Shown in pieces: positions 14,697-22,307 of a stretch of 37,776 nt of DNA; the stretch's first letter is position 1, and the number at the start of each line of letters is the position of its first letter. The position numbers were made by a program, and so were the translations under genes. A model generated the notes under the pieces. That model had not been told where the DNA came from and ran no database searches. It was given only the letters and a program-made list of their open reading frames with translations. Where the stretch lies: the IMG/VR virus record IMGVR_UViG_3300009127_000324, positions 1-37,776 of that record. One strand, written 5' to 3'. This DNA is from a virus.

Positions 14697-14707
14697 CTTG
14701 TACCGAG
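14697..14707 (+). repeat. Dispersed motif CTTGTACCGAG, intergenic copy
   Basis: Exact CTTGTACCGAG in the 42-base gap upstream of the 170-residue tail gene, just ahead of its GCTACAC and Shine-Dalgarno. It is one of eight [CT]TTGTACNGAG-type sites in the window. Confidence 0.5.
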
Positions 14708-14716
14708 TGAAAAAGA

Positions 14717-16021
14717 TCAGTACTCTCCGATCTTCAGGATCTTGCCCGTCTTGGGGAGCGCGGGACCCTCCTTCCGCTCGCGCGCCCGGCGCTGCTGTCG
14801 GGACTCTTTGCTGGGCACACCGCCCCCCCTCTCTGGTCGGTTGCCCAGGATGCCCGACAGGTGCTCCTCGTTGGCCACCTCGACGCTGGGAGCCCAACCG
14901 TCGGCCTTCAGCTTGGCCTTCCGCTCCATTTCCTGCTTGCCGGACAGATAGACCTTCAGGCGCTCCGTCAGCTCCCCGTGGTCGGTACCGGACTGCTCGA
15001 TGAGCTTCAGCATCTCGGCTGCCGGCACGTTGTCGGGATCCCGGTCGATCAACTCCAGGAGGATCTTCTTTCCTCGCTCGATGCCCGGGGGACCCAGACC
15101 GAACACGCACAGGATGGTCCGGTTCACGTAGCAGATGTATCGATCCGGATCCTTCTCCAGTGCGCGCTCGTAGTAGTCGAGGCCGGTGTGCACCAGGCGC
15201 ACGTCGGGCCGCTTCGCCTCGATCGTCATCGCCCAGGCCATCTGGCAGATCTTGCCCTTGACCTCCCAGTAGCGGCCAGCGATCGACACGGCGTCGATGG
15301 TGTCGGGATTGACGCGATCCAGCAATTGTGCCGCTTTGGCCGCATCCTTGTCGTGGGCCGCCTTCTCGGCCAGGTAGGTCGCCGGGATCGGCGCTGTAGG
15401 GTCATCCTGGTAGTCCAGCTGCAGCAGCGCATGGTAGTAGTCCCGCTTCGCCCCCGAATACCGGCCACGGTGGTAGAACCGCACCGGCACGCGCTTCTGC
15501 GTCCAGTCTGCTGTTGGGAACTCCAGCTGCTCGTGCACGCGGCCGGCGTACTGCGCGCCGATCGACCTGCGGAGCACGCGATTGCGCCAGTGCCGGGAGC
15601 AGAAGTCTCCGAACCGCTCGTCGTAGTGGAACGTCGGCTGGTAGGTCATGTCCACGAACATGTGGCACGACACCAGGTCGGCGTCATCGGCACAGAGCTC
15701 GTCCAGGAGGAGCTGCCCGTCGTCGGTGTCGAGCTCATCGTCGGCATCGAGGAACAGGACCCACTTTCCGGAACAAAGCTCGAGGGAGGCGTTGCGGGCC
15801 GCGGCGAAGTCGTGCGTCCACGCGCGGCTCTGCAGCACCAGCCTTGTGTTGGTCCGGTCCGCAGCCTTCCTGGCGAACGCCTCGGTACTGTCCGCCGTCC
15901 GCGAATCCAGGACGAGGACCACCTCGTCCGCGATCGTTCCAACGGACTCGACGGTGCGGGCGATGTGGTCCTCGGCATCCCGGGCGATGATGGCTGCTGA
16001 CAGCGTTGTGGATTCAGCCAT
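14717..16021 (-). CDS. GT2-family glycosyltransferase with TPR-like C-terminus
   Basis: This is a 434-residue protein. Residues 1-230 form a GT-A fold: nucleotide-binding LSAAIIARDAEDHI at the start, FAAARNASLE, and the metal-binding DXD motif in LFLDADDELD (92-95). The remainder is helical with TPR-like repeats (YYERALEKDPDRYICYVNR; KILLELIDRDPDNVPAAEML) and a basic tail. This GT2-plus-TPR plan is known from protein glycosyltransferases such as SunS-type enzymes. It is embedded in the tail operon directly after the major tail protein gene, so a virion protein is a plausible acceptor. The acceptor and sugar are unknown. Confidence 0.8.
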   Translation of the reverse strand: MAESTTLSAAIIARDAEDHIARTVESVGTIADEVVLVLDSRTADSTEAFARKAADRTNTRLVLQSRAWTHDFAAARNASLELCSGKWVLFLDADDELDTDDGQLLLDELCADDADLVSCHMFVDMTYQPTFHYDERFGDFCSRHWRNRVLRRSIGAQYAGRVHEQLEFPTADWTQKRVPVRFYHRGRYSGAKRDYYHALLQLDYQDDPTAPIPATYLAEKAAHDKDAAKAAQLLDRVNPDTIDAVSIAGRYWEVKGKICQMAWAMTIEAKRPDVRLVHTGLDYYERALEKDPDRYICYVNRTILCVFGLGPPGIERGKKILLELIDRDPDNVPAAEMLKLIEQSGTDHGELTERLKVYLSGKQEMERKAKLKADGWAPSVEVANEEHLSGILGNRPERGGGVPSKESRQQRRARERKEGPALPKTGKILKIGEY

Positions 16022-16060
16022 GGGTGTAGCGCCTTTCGAATAGCGGTGGGATGTATCGGT

Positions 16061-17116
16061 CTACTGCAGGTAGCTCGCCTGGGTGTTGTAGACCCAGGCC
16101 TCCACCGACCCGTGGGTCGCGTCCTGCTTAATGCTGGTGGTGATGTCGACCGTCATCCGGCCTCCCGCCGCACCCCGCGGACGGCCGACGTTGTACATCA
16201 GCTTGGGAAACACCAGGATGAAGCCGTAGTAGTAGCCTTCCGCCCCGATCTGCTGGCTCGAGTTGTGGCACTTGATCTGCATGGCCAGGGGCGTCTGGTT
16301 GTTGAGATAGTTGAGGTGGGTGGCGTCCTCCAACAGCAGGGTGGCCGAGATCTCCTGGGACCGCTCATCCCGCTCGGCCCGGCCCATGGTGATGCCGGAG
16401 CCCCAGGAGTAGAGGAAGTCGAGGTCCGAGTTGTTGTTGTACGCCCACCGGAAGCTGTCGATCGACGCCCTGATGTCCGATGGGGTGCCCCCCAGGTCGT
16501 TGACGCCCTTGCCCTGGGTGGGCGTGGATCCGTCGTAGGCGCCCGTCGAGAGCCAGCACACCGAGTCGCGCGTGTGGAGGCTGTTCTCCGACTTCTCACT
16601 GACGGAGGCTGAACCCGTGGTGAATTTCCCGCTGCCGTAGACCTGCGCGGACAGCGAGAAGAAATTGCGGCGGTCACCCGACAGCTCGAACGAGTCGACG
16701 AAGCATCCGCCGTATTTACGCTGCAGGCCCGATATCAGGAGCTCCTCGACGGTGAAGGTCTCGTGCTCATAGGCGCTGGTGTCCGGTGAGATGGTATGGA
16801 GCCGCGCCGTGGTGGCGCCGGCCGGCGTGCTGTGCGAGTGGCTGCCCAGACCCGCCGCGAGGATGAACGCCAGCGTATGGGGCTTGACCTTCGACTGGGC
16901 GATGGCGGCCTCATAGCGCCGGACGGACACCTCCTGGGTCGTGGACTCCTCCTCGCCGCCGACCAGGTCGCGGTCGTCTTCAACCTCATACTCCACGCCT
17001 CCGGGCTCGCCGGAGACCCGCAGCAGGCTGTCGACGGCCTCATAGCTGCCCAGCGACGCCTCCTTGTTTGCGGCGCTGACCATGAACTTCCGGTTGCGAC
17101 CGCGTGAGCTGGCCAT
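16061..17116 (-). CDS. Major tail (tube) protein
   Basis: This is a 351-residue protein between the tail terminator gene and the G/GT region, the standard place of the tail tube subunit. It is rich in beta-forming residues and in Ser, Thr and Gly, with many Asn (YNNNSDLDFLYSWGSGITMG), and carries an Ala/Gly-rich segment (LAFILAAGLGSHSHSTPAGATTARLHT). It follows its upstream neighbour by one base. It is long for a simple tube protein, so it may carry a surface domain and could be the target of the adjacent glycosyltransferase. Confidence 0.8.
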   Translation of the reverse strand: MASSRGRNRKFMVSAANKEASLGSYEAVDSLLRVSGEPGGVEYEVEDDRDLVGGEEESTTQEVSVRRYEAAIAQSKVKPHTLAFILAAGLGSHSHSTPAGATTARLHTISPDTSAYEHETFTVEELLISGLQRKYGGCFVDSFELSGDRRNFFSLSAQVYGSGKFTTGSASVSEKSENSLHTRDSVCWLSTGAYDGSTPTQGKGVNDLGGTPSDIRASIDSFRWAYNNNSDLDFLYSWGSGITMGRAERDERSQEISATLLLEDATHLNYLNNQTPLAMQIKCHNSSQQIGAEGYYYGFILVFPKLMYNVGRPRGAAGGRMTVDITTSIKQDATHGSVEAWVYNTQASYLQ

Positions 17117-17117
17117 A

Positions 17118-17624
17118 TCAATCCTCCAGGTTGATGTCTAGGGAAACGTCCAAGAGGGTCTGCGACAGACCCATATACTTGTGCTCCGCGACTTCGGCTT
17201 CGACGATCTGACTGCTCTCCACTTCGGTGACCACGCTGCCCGGATCCGCATCTTGTACCGCAGCATCCAGGCCGGACATCTGATTCGAGCCGTACTGCGT
17301 GCGCATCACCGTCTCGACCCGTGCCACGATGTTCTTGATCGACTGCATGCGTCGCGTCTCGTGGCCGGACTGCGCCATAACGTAGACGGCGACCTGGTAG
17401 TGGATCTCCACGCGCCCCGAGATCGCGACGGGCTCCTCATCCTCCTGGCCCGTCGCGCTGCCGAGGGCTTCCACCTGGATGGCCGGCAGCTCGTGCTCGT
17501 TGAAGTCTGCCGGGTCCTTCGTGCCGTCGGTGTCGAACGTCGTGACCTCCGACAGCAGCGTGGCATCCCCCTCCAGCGTCTCGAGAACCTTGTCTTCGAG
17601 CAGCATGTAGACGCGGTCAGCCAC
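17118..17624 (-). CDS. Tail terminator / tail completion protein
   Basis: This is a 168-residue protein of the size and position of lambda gpU-type tail terminators, between the head-tail connector gene and the tail tube gene. It is mixed alpha/beta, with IQVEALGSATGQEDEEPVAISGRVEIHYQVAVYVMA in the middle, similar in style to phage minor tail proteins that measure or close the tube. It overlaps the upstream gene by 8 bases. Confidence 0.65.
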   Translation of the reverse strand: MADRVYMLLEDKVLETLEGDATLLSEVTTFDTDGTKDPADFNEHELPAIQVEALGSATGQEDEEPVAISGRVEIHYQVAVYVMAQSGHETRRMQSIKNIVARVETVMRTQYGSNQMSGLDAAVQDADPGSVVTEVESSQIVEAEVAEHKYMGLSQTLLDVSLDINLED

Positions 17625-18222
17625 GACGCCGTCCTCGTCTGGATCCGGCGAAGTAGGCCCGGAACTTGCCTTCGATCATGTCCGCATCGGAAGGCACGTG
17701 GAACAGCGCGAAGGGATGGTGTTCCGACAGCTCTTCGGCATAGTCCACATTGGGGCCCATGTAGAGTCGGCGCCGCGTGAGCCTTCGCGACGTCATCGCG
17801 TGGCGCTTGAGGTTGCCCGTGTCCTGCATGATGGCGTCGCCCTTCTTGATCCGTCTGCCAGAAGGACGCTTCCGGCCCTTGACCGTGCCGGTGATACGTG
17901 TGTGAGCCCTGTAGATCGCGGCTCGCGACGCGATGTTGCTTCCGATGTGGTGGCGTCCCTTGGCCACACGGGGCACGCCACCCCACGCCGGCACCACGGT
18001 GCCGTCCTTCCGCCGGCCCTGGGGTGCGAAGTACTTCCAGGTGATGCCTCGAAAGCGGCCCCCCTTCCTGAGCCGATCGAACAGGGAGGTGACGCGAACC
18101 ACCATCTCCCGGTGGATGCGCTTGAAGGGCACGGTGGGATTCGCGATGCGCTTGCGAACCCCACGCACGCCCTCGACAGCGTCGCTGACATCCACCTTCA
18201 CAGACAGCGTCTCGTCGCCCAT
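17617..18222 (-). CDS. Head-tail joining / virion morphogenesis protein (Mu G / HK97 gp10-like)
   Basis: This is a 201-residue, very basic protein. The segments FRGITWKYFAPQGRRKDGTVVPAWGG, DTGNLKRHAMTSRR and NVDYAEELSEHHPFALFHVPSDADMI follow the pattern of Mu-type virion morphogenesis proteins (DTG..L, then Y...H..G/HPF). They act at the head-tail interface. The C-terminus is an Arg-rich tail. It is coupled to the tail terminator gene by an 8-base overlap. Confidence 0.7.
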   Translation of the reverse strand: MGDETLSVKVDVSDAVEGVRGVRKRIANPTVPFKRIHREMVVRVTSLFDRLRKGGRFRGITWKYFAPQGRRKDGTVVPAWGGVPRVAKGRHHIGSNIASRAAIYRAHTRITGTVKGRKRPSGRRIKKGDAIMQDTGNLKRHAMTSRRLTRRRLYMGPNVDYAEELSEHHPFALFHVPSDADMIEGKFRAYFAGSRRGRRRG

Positions 18223-18230
18223 GTCGATAC

Positions 18231-18677
18231 CTACGGGAAGAGCTCCGCCTGGTTGGCGTCCTCATCGCGGTCCTCATCGTCGCGCGATCGCGTGACATCG
18301 ACCAGACCCAGCCGCGTGGCGCTGTGTATCTCCGCGATGCGCGTCCGGGCCAGGCCCGTCTCCTCGTCGATCTGCAGCAGGTCTGCGGCCATCTTGTGCA
18401 TCACCTCGGCCTGGCCGTCTGACGGGTTCTTCGCGAGGATCGCGAACGCCAGGCCTGCGGCGTAATAGGTGGCCGCCTGCTGGATGATGTCCGGGGTGTC
18501 GGGAGTGGCCGACACGTCGGCGAAGGGCGCATCGTCCGGATAGACCGAATCGATCCACGCCTTCGCCGGCGTGCGCAGCTGCGTGTTCCTGGCAGATGCC
18601 GTCGCAATCACCGTGTTGGTGAGGTCCGACGGCAGCCAGGCCGTCACCTGAGCGTCAGAGCAGTAGTACGTGGGCAT
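18231..18677 (-). CDS. Head-tail connector / head completion protein
   Basis: This is a 148-residue protein starting MPTYYCSDAQVTAWLP, typical of DUF1320/gp6-like connector proteins, which are mostly helical and join the portal to the neck. The C-terminus is acidic. It lies between the capsid and morphogenesis genes, as expected. Confidence 0.7.
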   Translation of the reverse strand: MPTYYCSDAQVTAWLPSDLTNTVIATASARNTQLRTPAKAWIDSVYPDDAPFADVSATPDTPDIIQQAATYYAAGLAFAILAKNPSDGQAEVMHKMAADLLQIDEETGLARTRIAEIHSATRLGLVDVTRSRDDEDRDEDANQAELFP

Positions 18678-18696
18678 GTCGCGACAAGCCCCTCGC

Positions 18697-19677
18697 TTAC
18701 GCCTTCAGCAGGCGCCGCACCTGGGCTGCGTTCACATACGACCCGTAGCGGTACCAGCCGACGAAGTCCTGCCCGCGCATCGTGATGTCGAAGTCGGCCA
18801 GGATCTCCATGTTCAGGCGGTTCCCGAACTTGCTCTTCCGGCCCGGTGCCACCAGGTGGCCCAGGTAAGCGGCCTCGGCACCGGTCGTGGGCACCAGCCG
18901 CACGTTGTAGGCCAGCATCGGGCTGCTGGTATCCGGCACCACGGTGCGCATGGCCTTCAACAGGCGGGCGTAATTGTTGACGTGGGTGTAGAGCAGGAAC
19001 TGGCTCTGGGCGTTGACCCCGAGACCGGTGTCCTCGTTCTCGACCACGATCTCGGCCACACCGTCGTTGATGGTGTTGATGTCCTTCTCGGCCGTGTTCG
19101 CACCCGTCGTGTCGTAGGCGACGTCATCGGTTATCGCCGTGATCAGGCCATAGTGCAGCGTGGCCTTCTGCTCCGACTCCTCGAAGCGGAACTTGGTCGC
19201 CGCGTCCTCGATGTTCCACCACTCCTGGTCGTCGAACCAGTTCTGGAGGAACCCGATGCCGGCGCCGTAGGTGTCGATCGGGATGTTGATGCGCGATCCG
19301 GACACCCCGTAGATGCGGGCCCGGTGGCCGTCCGGCACGCGCTCGAACGTCATCCCCGAGGAGAAGCCGATGATGTCGAACGAGGACCGGGGTGTGCCCG
19401 TCAGGTCGACCTCCGCAAAGGCCAGGACCCAGCCCATGTCCATGTCGCCGATGTCGTCGGCGTAGACGTCGATCACGTTCTGCACGTTGTTCCACGCCGA
19501 CGTGTTGGTGTGGGCCGTGAACTCGCCGATCTTGGCCAAGATCTGGCCCCGCCGCTGAATCACGGCCCGCTCGGTCTCCAGCGGCGCCGTGATGAACTCG
19601 CCCAGCTTCGCCATGAAGCGGGCCTGGTGCTTCTTATCCTTCGGGTTGAATCCCGCATAGGACTTCAGAATAGGCAT
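18697..19677 (-). CDS. Major capsid protein
   Basis: This is a 326-residue protein with a strong GGAGGTG ribosome site. It follows the protease/scaffold and decoration genes and precedes the connector gene, the canonical major-head slot. Features include an N-terminal helical stretch, RVPDGHRARIYGVSGSRINIPIDTYGAGIGFLQNWFDDQEWW in the middle, and a C-terminal FDITMRGQDFVGWYRYGSYV typical of the last capsid strand region. It resembles Mu gpT-like members of the HK97 fold. No pro-region is obvious, so the separate scaffold is probably used. Confidence 0.85.
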   Translation of the reverse strand: MPILKSYAGFNPKDKKHQARFMAKLGEFITAPLETERAVIQRRGQILAKIGEFTAHTNTSAWNNVQNVIDVYADDIGDMDMGWVLAFAEVDLTGTPRSSFDIIGFSSGMTFERVPDGHRARIYGVSGSRINIPIDTYGAGIGFLQNWFDDQEWWNIEDAATKFRFEESEQKATLHYGLITAITDDVAYDTTGANTAEKDINTINDGVAEIVVENEDTGLGVNAQSQFLLYTHVNNYARLLKAMRTVVPDTSSPMLAYNVRLVPTTGAEAAYLGHLVAPGRKSKFGNRLNMEILADFDITMRGQDFVGWYRYGSYVNAAQVRRLLKA

Positions 19678-19766
19678 GTTCCCACCTCCGCCATCAGTGT
19701 CGTTTCGTCAGTGCTGCCAGACCTCAATCGGTTGATCCGACCACAGCGGCTCAGCTCAGTACAAGA
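19678..19766. other. Intergenic gap between decoration and capsid genes
   Basis: This 89-base gap is the widest within the head genes. It contains the CTTGTACTGAG-type motif immediately after the decoration gene stop, and the capsid ribosome site. No terminator hairpin or convincing promoter was seen. Confidence 0.5.
19755..19765 (-). repeat. Dispersed motif CTTGTACTGAG, intergenic copy
   Basis: CTTGTACTGAG read on the minus strand, two bases past the stop codon of the decoration gene. It is one of the few copies in this orientation. Confidence 0.5.
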
Positions 19767-20156
19767 CTATCGCCGGTGCTGGTCGCCGATCAGGTGGGCC
19801 TCGCCCTCGGTTGCCGCCGTGCCGGCCGACGCCAGGACGTCTCCAGCCTTCTTGTGGCCCGCGGACGTGTTCTGCGCGTTCGCGAACTTGTCGTTCGTGA
19901 CGTCGTAGTAGAGCTGGTCACCCGGCGACCAGGTCTGCCCCGTCGTCTTGGGAACGATCACGTCCTCGATCTCGTAGTAGAACGCCCCGTCAGCCTGCTC
20001 GGAGACGTCCACGTCGGCAGGAACCAGCCCGACCGTGTTGTTGAGGTAGTCCCACGTGCCTCCCGTCTGGTCGGAAGCGAACGTCAGCTTCATCGACTTG
20101 ATCCGGTCGTGGGTGCACCGGATCTTGCTCTCCGTCGACGTCGTGGTCGTAGCCAT
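19767..20156 (-). CDS. Capsid decoration protein, DUF2190 type
   Basis: This is a 129-residue protein with hallmarks of DUF2190: VGLVPADVDVSEQADGAFYYEIEDVIVPKTTGQTWSPGDQLYYD..., plus a C-terminal AGDVLASAGTAATEGEAHLIG. Family members are small beta-rich capsid-surface proteins next to the major capsid gene. The start is preceded by GTAGGAGG. Confidence 0.8.
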   Translation of the reverse strand: MATTTTSTESKIRCTHDRIKSMKLTFASDQTGGTWDYLNNTVGLVPADVDVSEQADGAFYYEIEDVIVPKTTGQTWSPGDQLYYDVTNDKFANAQNTSAGHKKAGDVLASAGTAATEGEAHLIGDQHRR

Positions 20157-20169
20157 GCGTCATAACCTC

Positions 20170-20757
20170 CTACTCGTCCTTGTCTTTGTCTGCGTCCGGA
20201 TCCTTCTCGGACTTGACCGGGTTGGCCTGCAGGAAGGGATCCTCATCGTCCCCCTCACCCTCTCCATCGCCGTCTGTATCGTCGGTCCCTTCCTTCTCCG
20301 TGCCGCCGGACTTGCCGGCGTCTGCGGACTTGCCGTAGAGCTTCCGGTAGCGCTCCACCGTACCGTATTCCCCCTGGACGGCATCCTCCACCAGCTTGTC
20401 GAGGTCCTCGTCCTTGGCGTCCGGATCCTCGGACGTCACGCGTGCCTTGAGGCTCTCCACCATCGTGGCCTTCTCTTCCTTCGTGGCCTTCAGCGCGTCC
20501 ACCTTCTTGTCGATCAGCGTCGCGATCTTGCCCGCGTTGAGGGCCGGCCCCACGTTCTTCAGCTGCTCGTCCTTGGTCTTCACCTGACCTTCGAGCTCCT
20601 CGATCTTCTCCGCCGACTTCTGGACGTCCGTCTTCAGGTTGGTCACCTGCGACCGCAACGTCTCCGTCTGCTCGTCGATCAAGGCCTTCACCGTCGGGTC
20701 TTCCAGCAGCTGGCTGCGCGTGAAGTCGTCACTCGGTTTCTTTCCGGCGCCGTTCAT
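20170..20757 (-). CDS. Scaffold protein from internal start (Nu3-like)
   Basis: This is an in-frame internal ATG at 20757 preceded by AAGGGGGAGGCTACA, a stronger ribosome site than that of many genes here. The product would be a 195-residue helical scaffold (MNGAGKKPSDDFTRSQLL...) lacking the protease domain. The position exactly matches the domain boundary. Nested protease/scaffold genes are established in lambda (C/Nu3) and others. Confidence 0.65.
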   Translation of the reverse strand: MNGAGKKPSDDFTRSQLLEDPTVKALIDEQTETLRSQVTNLKTDVQKSAEKIEELEGQVKTKDEQLKNVGPALNAGKIATLIDKKVDALKATKEEKATMVESLKARVTSEDPDAKDEDLDKLVEDAVQGEYGTVERYRKLYGKSADAGKSGGTEKEGTDDTDGDGEGEGDDEDPFLQANPVKSEKDPDADKDKDE

Positions 20758-21387
20758 TGTAGCCTCCCCCTTCGTAACGGATTCCTGTAGCTCGTTGATC
20801 GTAGCGACGATGCCGGCGCTGTCGAAGCCCGGCTTCTCCACCTTCGAGTTGGACAGCACGACGCCGTTGACATCCTGTATCGCGCTGACGTCGTAGACGC
20901 TGTCCACAGGATTCCAGGCGAGCACGGCGTTTGCCTCCACCGAGGCGACGTCCAGCTCACCCGAATCGATTTGCTTGCGCGTCGAGGCCTCCCGCACGTA
21001 GCCGATGCCGTAGGCCTCCACCCGGTCCCCTTCCGAGAAACCGGACAGCACCTCGCCGTGGCGAGACCGGTTCGGATCCTCGCGGTCGGTGTGGTTGCCC
21101 ACGAACAGGCCCGGGGATCCGAAGTTGAGCTTCCGCCCCAGGTCCTCGACCACCTTGCCGGCCCAACGCTTGATGAGGTTGTCGGTCTTGCTGCCGGCAG
21201 CCACGGCGCTGCCCGTGGACATTCCCTCTTCGGCCACCTTGATGAGCACGAACTGGGGATGCTCGTCCTCGGCCTTGATGGCGCTGTACCGGTCCTCGCC
21301 GATGCGCTCCTGCACGCGCGAGGCCGACAGCTCCTCGATGGTCGCCTGCAGCACAACAGATCGGGTAATGCGCGTGGTAGGAGGCAT
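20170..21387 (-). CDS. Prohead protease fused to scaffold
   Basis: This is a 405-residue protein starting MPPTTRITRSVVLQ at 21387, where ATG overlaps the upstream stop (TGATG). Residues 1-205 look like a capsid maturation protease: FVGNHTDRED around 95-105 gives a candidate catalytic His, and VVLSNSKVEKPGF a candidate Ser region. Residues 210-405 are a helical scaffold: long coiled coil (EKIEELEGQVKTKDEQLK) and an extremely acidic tail. A second ribosome site inside the frame (20757) would make the scaffold alone, as in lambda C/Nu3. The protease class (S78-like or S49/Mu I-like) is uncertain. Confidence 0.7.
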   Translation of the reverse strand: MPPTTRITRSVVLQATIEELSASRVQERIGEDRYSAIKAEDEHPQFVLIKVAEEGMSTGSAVAAGSKTDNLIKRWAGKVVEDLGRKLNFGSPGLFVGNHTDREDPNRSRHGEVLSGFSEGDRVEAYGIGYVREASTRKQIDSGELDVASVEANAVLAWNPVDSVYDVSAIQDVNGVVLSNSKVEKPGFDSAGIVATINELQESVTKGEATMNGAGKKPSDDFTRSQLLEDPTVKALIDEQTETLRSQVTNLKTDVQKSAEKIEELEGQVKTKDEQLKNVGPALNAGKIATLIDKKVDALKATKEEKATMVESLKARVTSEDPDAKDEDLDKLVEDAVQGEYGTVERYRKLYGKSADAGKSGGTEKEGTDDTDGDGEGEGDDEDPFLQANPVKSEKDPDADKDKDE

Positions 21388-22307
21388 CAGGCTGCCCTCC
21401 GGTAGCCGGCCTGCTGCAGCTGCCGGCGTGTGCCGGCCATGAGATAGGAGCGGCACAGGTGGAACGGATCCAGCCGCGGCGGCCGGCCGAAGCGCGACGC
21501 GTCCCACTGAGCCAGCGACATCGGTCCCGCCTTGGTGGCGTCCTCGCACTCCGGCGTCGTGACGTGGTCCATCGGATTGACGTTGACATAGAGAACTTGA
21601 GTCTCGCCGAACTCTTCAAAGACCTCTTCGGTCTCGACCTGGTGCACGCGGTTCATCACCTTGGCCGTCTCGACGCGGGCAATGGCCACGGCCCGCTGCC
21701 GCACGGTCCGGGTGATGATCTTCCCGTCCTTCGTGCGCACCTTGATGGGCTTCAGGCGGCCGGATTCGAACAGGCGCTCGGTGAGGCTTCCTGGGCCCTG
21801 CACGGGGCGACCCAGCGTGATGGATTCGGTGAGCTCCCCCCTGAAGAACTGGCCGACGTCATCGCCGACGGTGCCCACGATCTTGTACGAGTCCTCGATG
21901 CCCACCTGCAGCACGCCGGCCTCGGCGACCGACACCTGGCGAAAGGCTTCCCGCGCAATCCGCTCATCGATCAGCGACAGGTTGATGCTGGCCATCTGGC
22001 GGCCGTCCTTCCAGCCTTCAGCGATCGCGGCGTCCGCCCAGTCGCGACCCGGGTCGACCAGCTTTTCTCTCAGGATGCCGTCGACCTGCGTGATGAGGGA
22101 TTCAACACGCCCCAGGTTCGCATTGCCCTTCACCAGCTTCTCCCCCTCGACGGCCAGCTGCCCCAGGATCTCGGCACGCGAGTCGAACAAGGTCTTCTCG
22201 GCAGACAGGAAGATGCGCAGGAGCTCCACCTCGCGGCCCTCCACGCGGCCCTGCAGGGACTTCTCGTACTGGGCCATCCTGCGGGCGATGTCGCCGAACG
22301 AAGCCAT
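21387..22307 (-). CDS. MuF-type minor head protein
   Basis: This is a 306-residue protein with the Mu gpF domain at its C-terminal half: RAVAIARVETAKVMNRVHQ, then VNPMDHVTTPECEDATKAGPMSL, then RPPRLDPFHLCRSYL with the conserved Cys and His pattern (C...H..CR). The N-terminal half is helical. It lies between the portal and protease genes, as in SPP1- and Mu-like head modules, and MuF proteins are packaged inside the head. The stop overlaps the next start. Confidence 0.85.
   Translation of the reverse strand: MASFGDIARRMAQYEKSLQGRVEGREVELLRIFLSAEKTLFDSRAEILGQLAVEGEKLVKGNANLGRVESLITQVDGILREKLVDPGRDWADAAIAEGWKDGRQMASINLSLIDERIAREAFRQVSVAEAGVLQVGIEDSYKIVGTVGDDVGQFFRGELTESITLGRPVQGPGSLTERLFESGRLKPIKVRTKDGKIITRTVRQRAVAIARVETAKVMNRVHQVETEEVFEEFGETQVLYVNVNPMDHVTTPECEDATKAGPMSLAQWDASRFGRPPRLDPFHLCRSYLMAGTRRQLQQAGYRRAA

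Noticed and set aside
14861-16000. A plus-strand frame opposite the tail-region glycosyltransferase.
   Set aside because: Composition artefact; the minus-strand DXD motif and neighbours identify the real gene.
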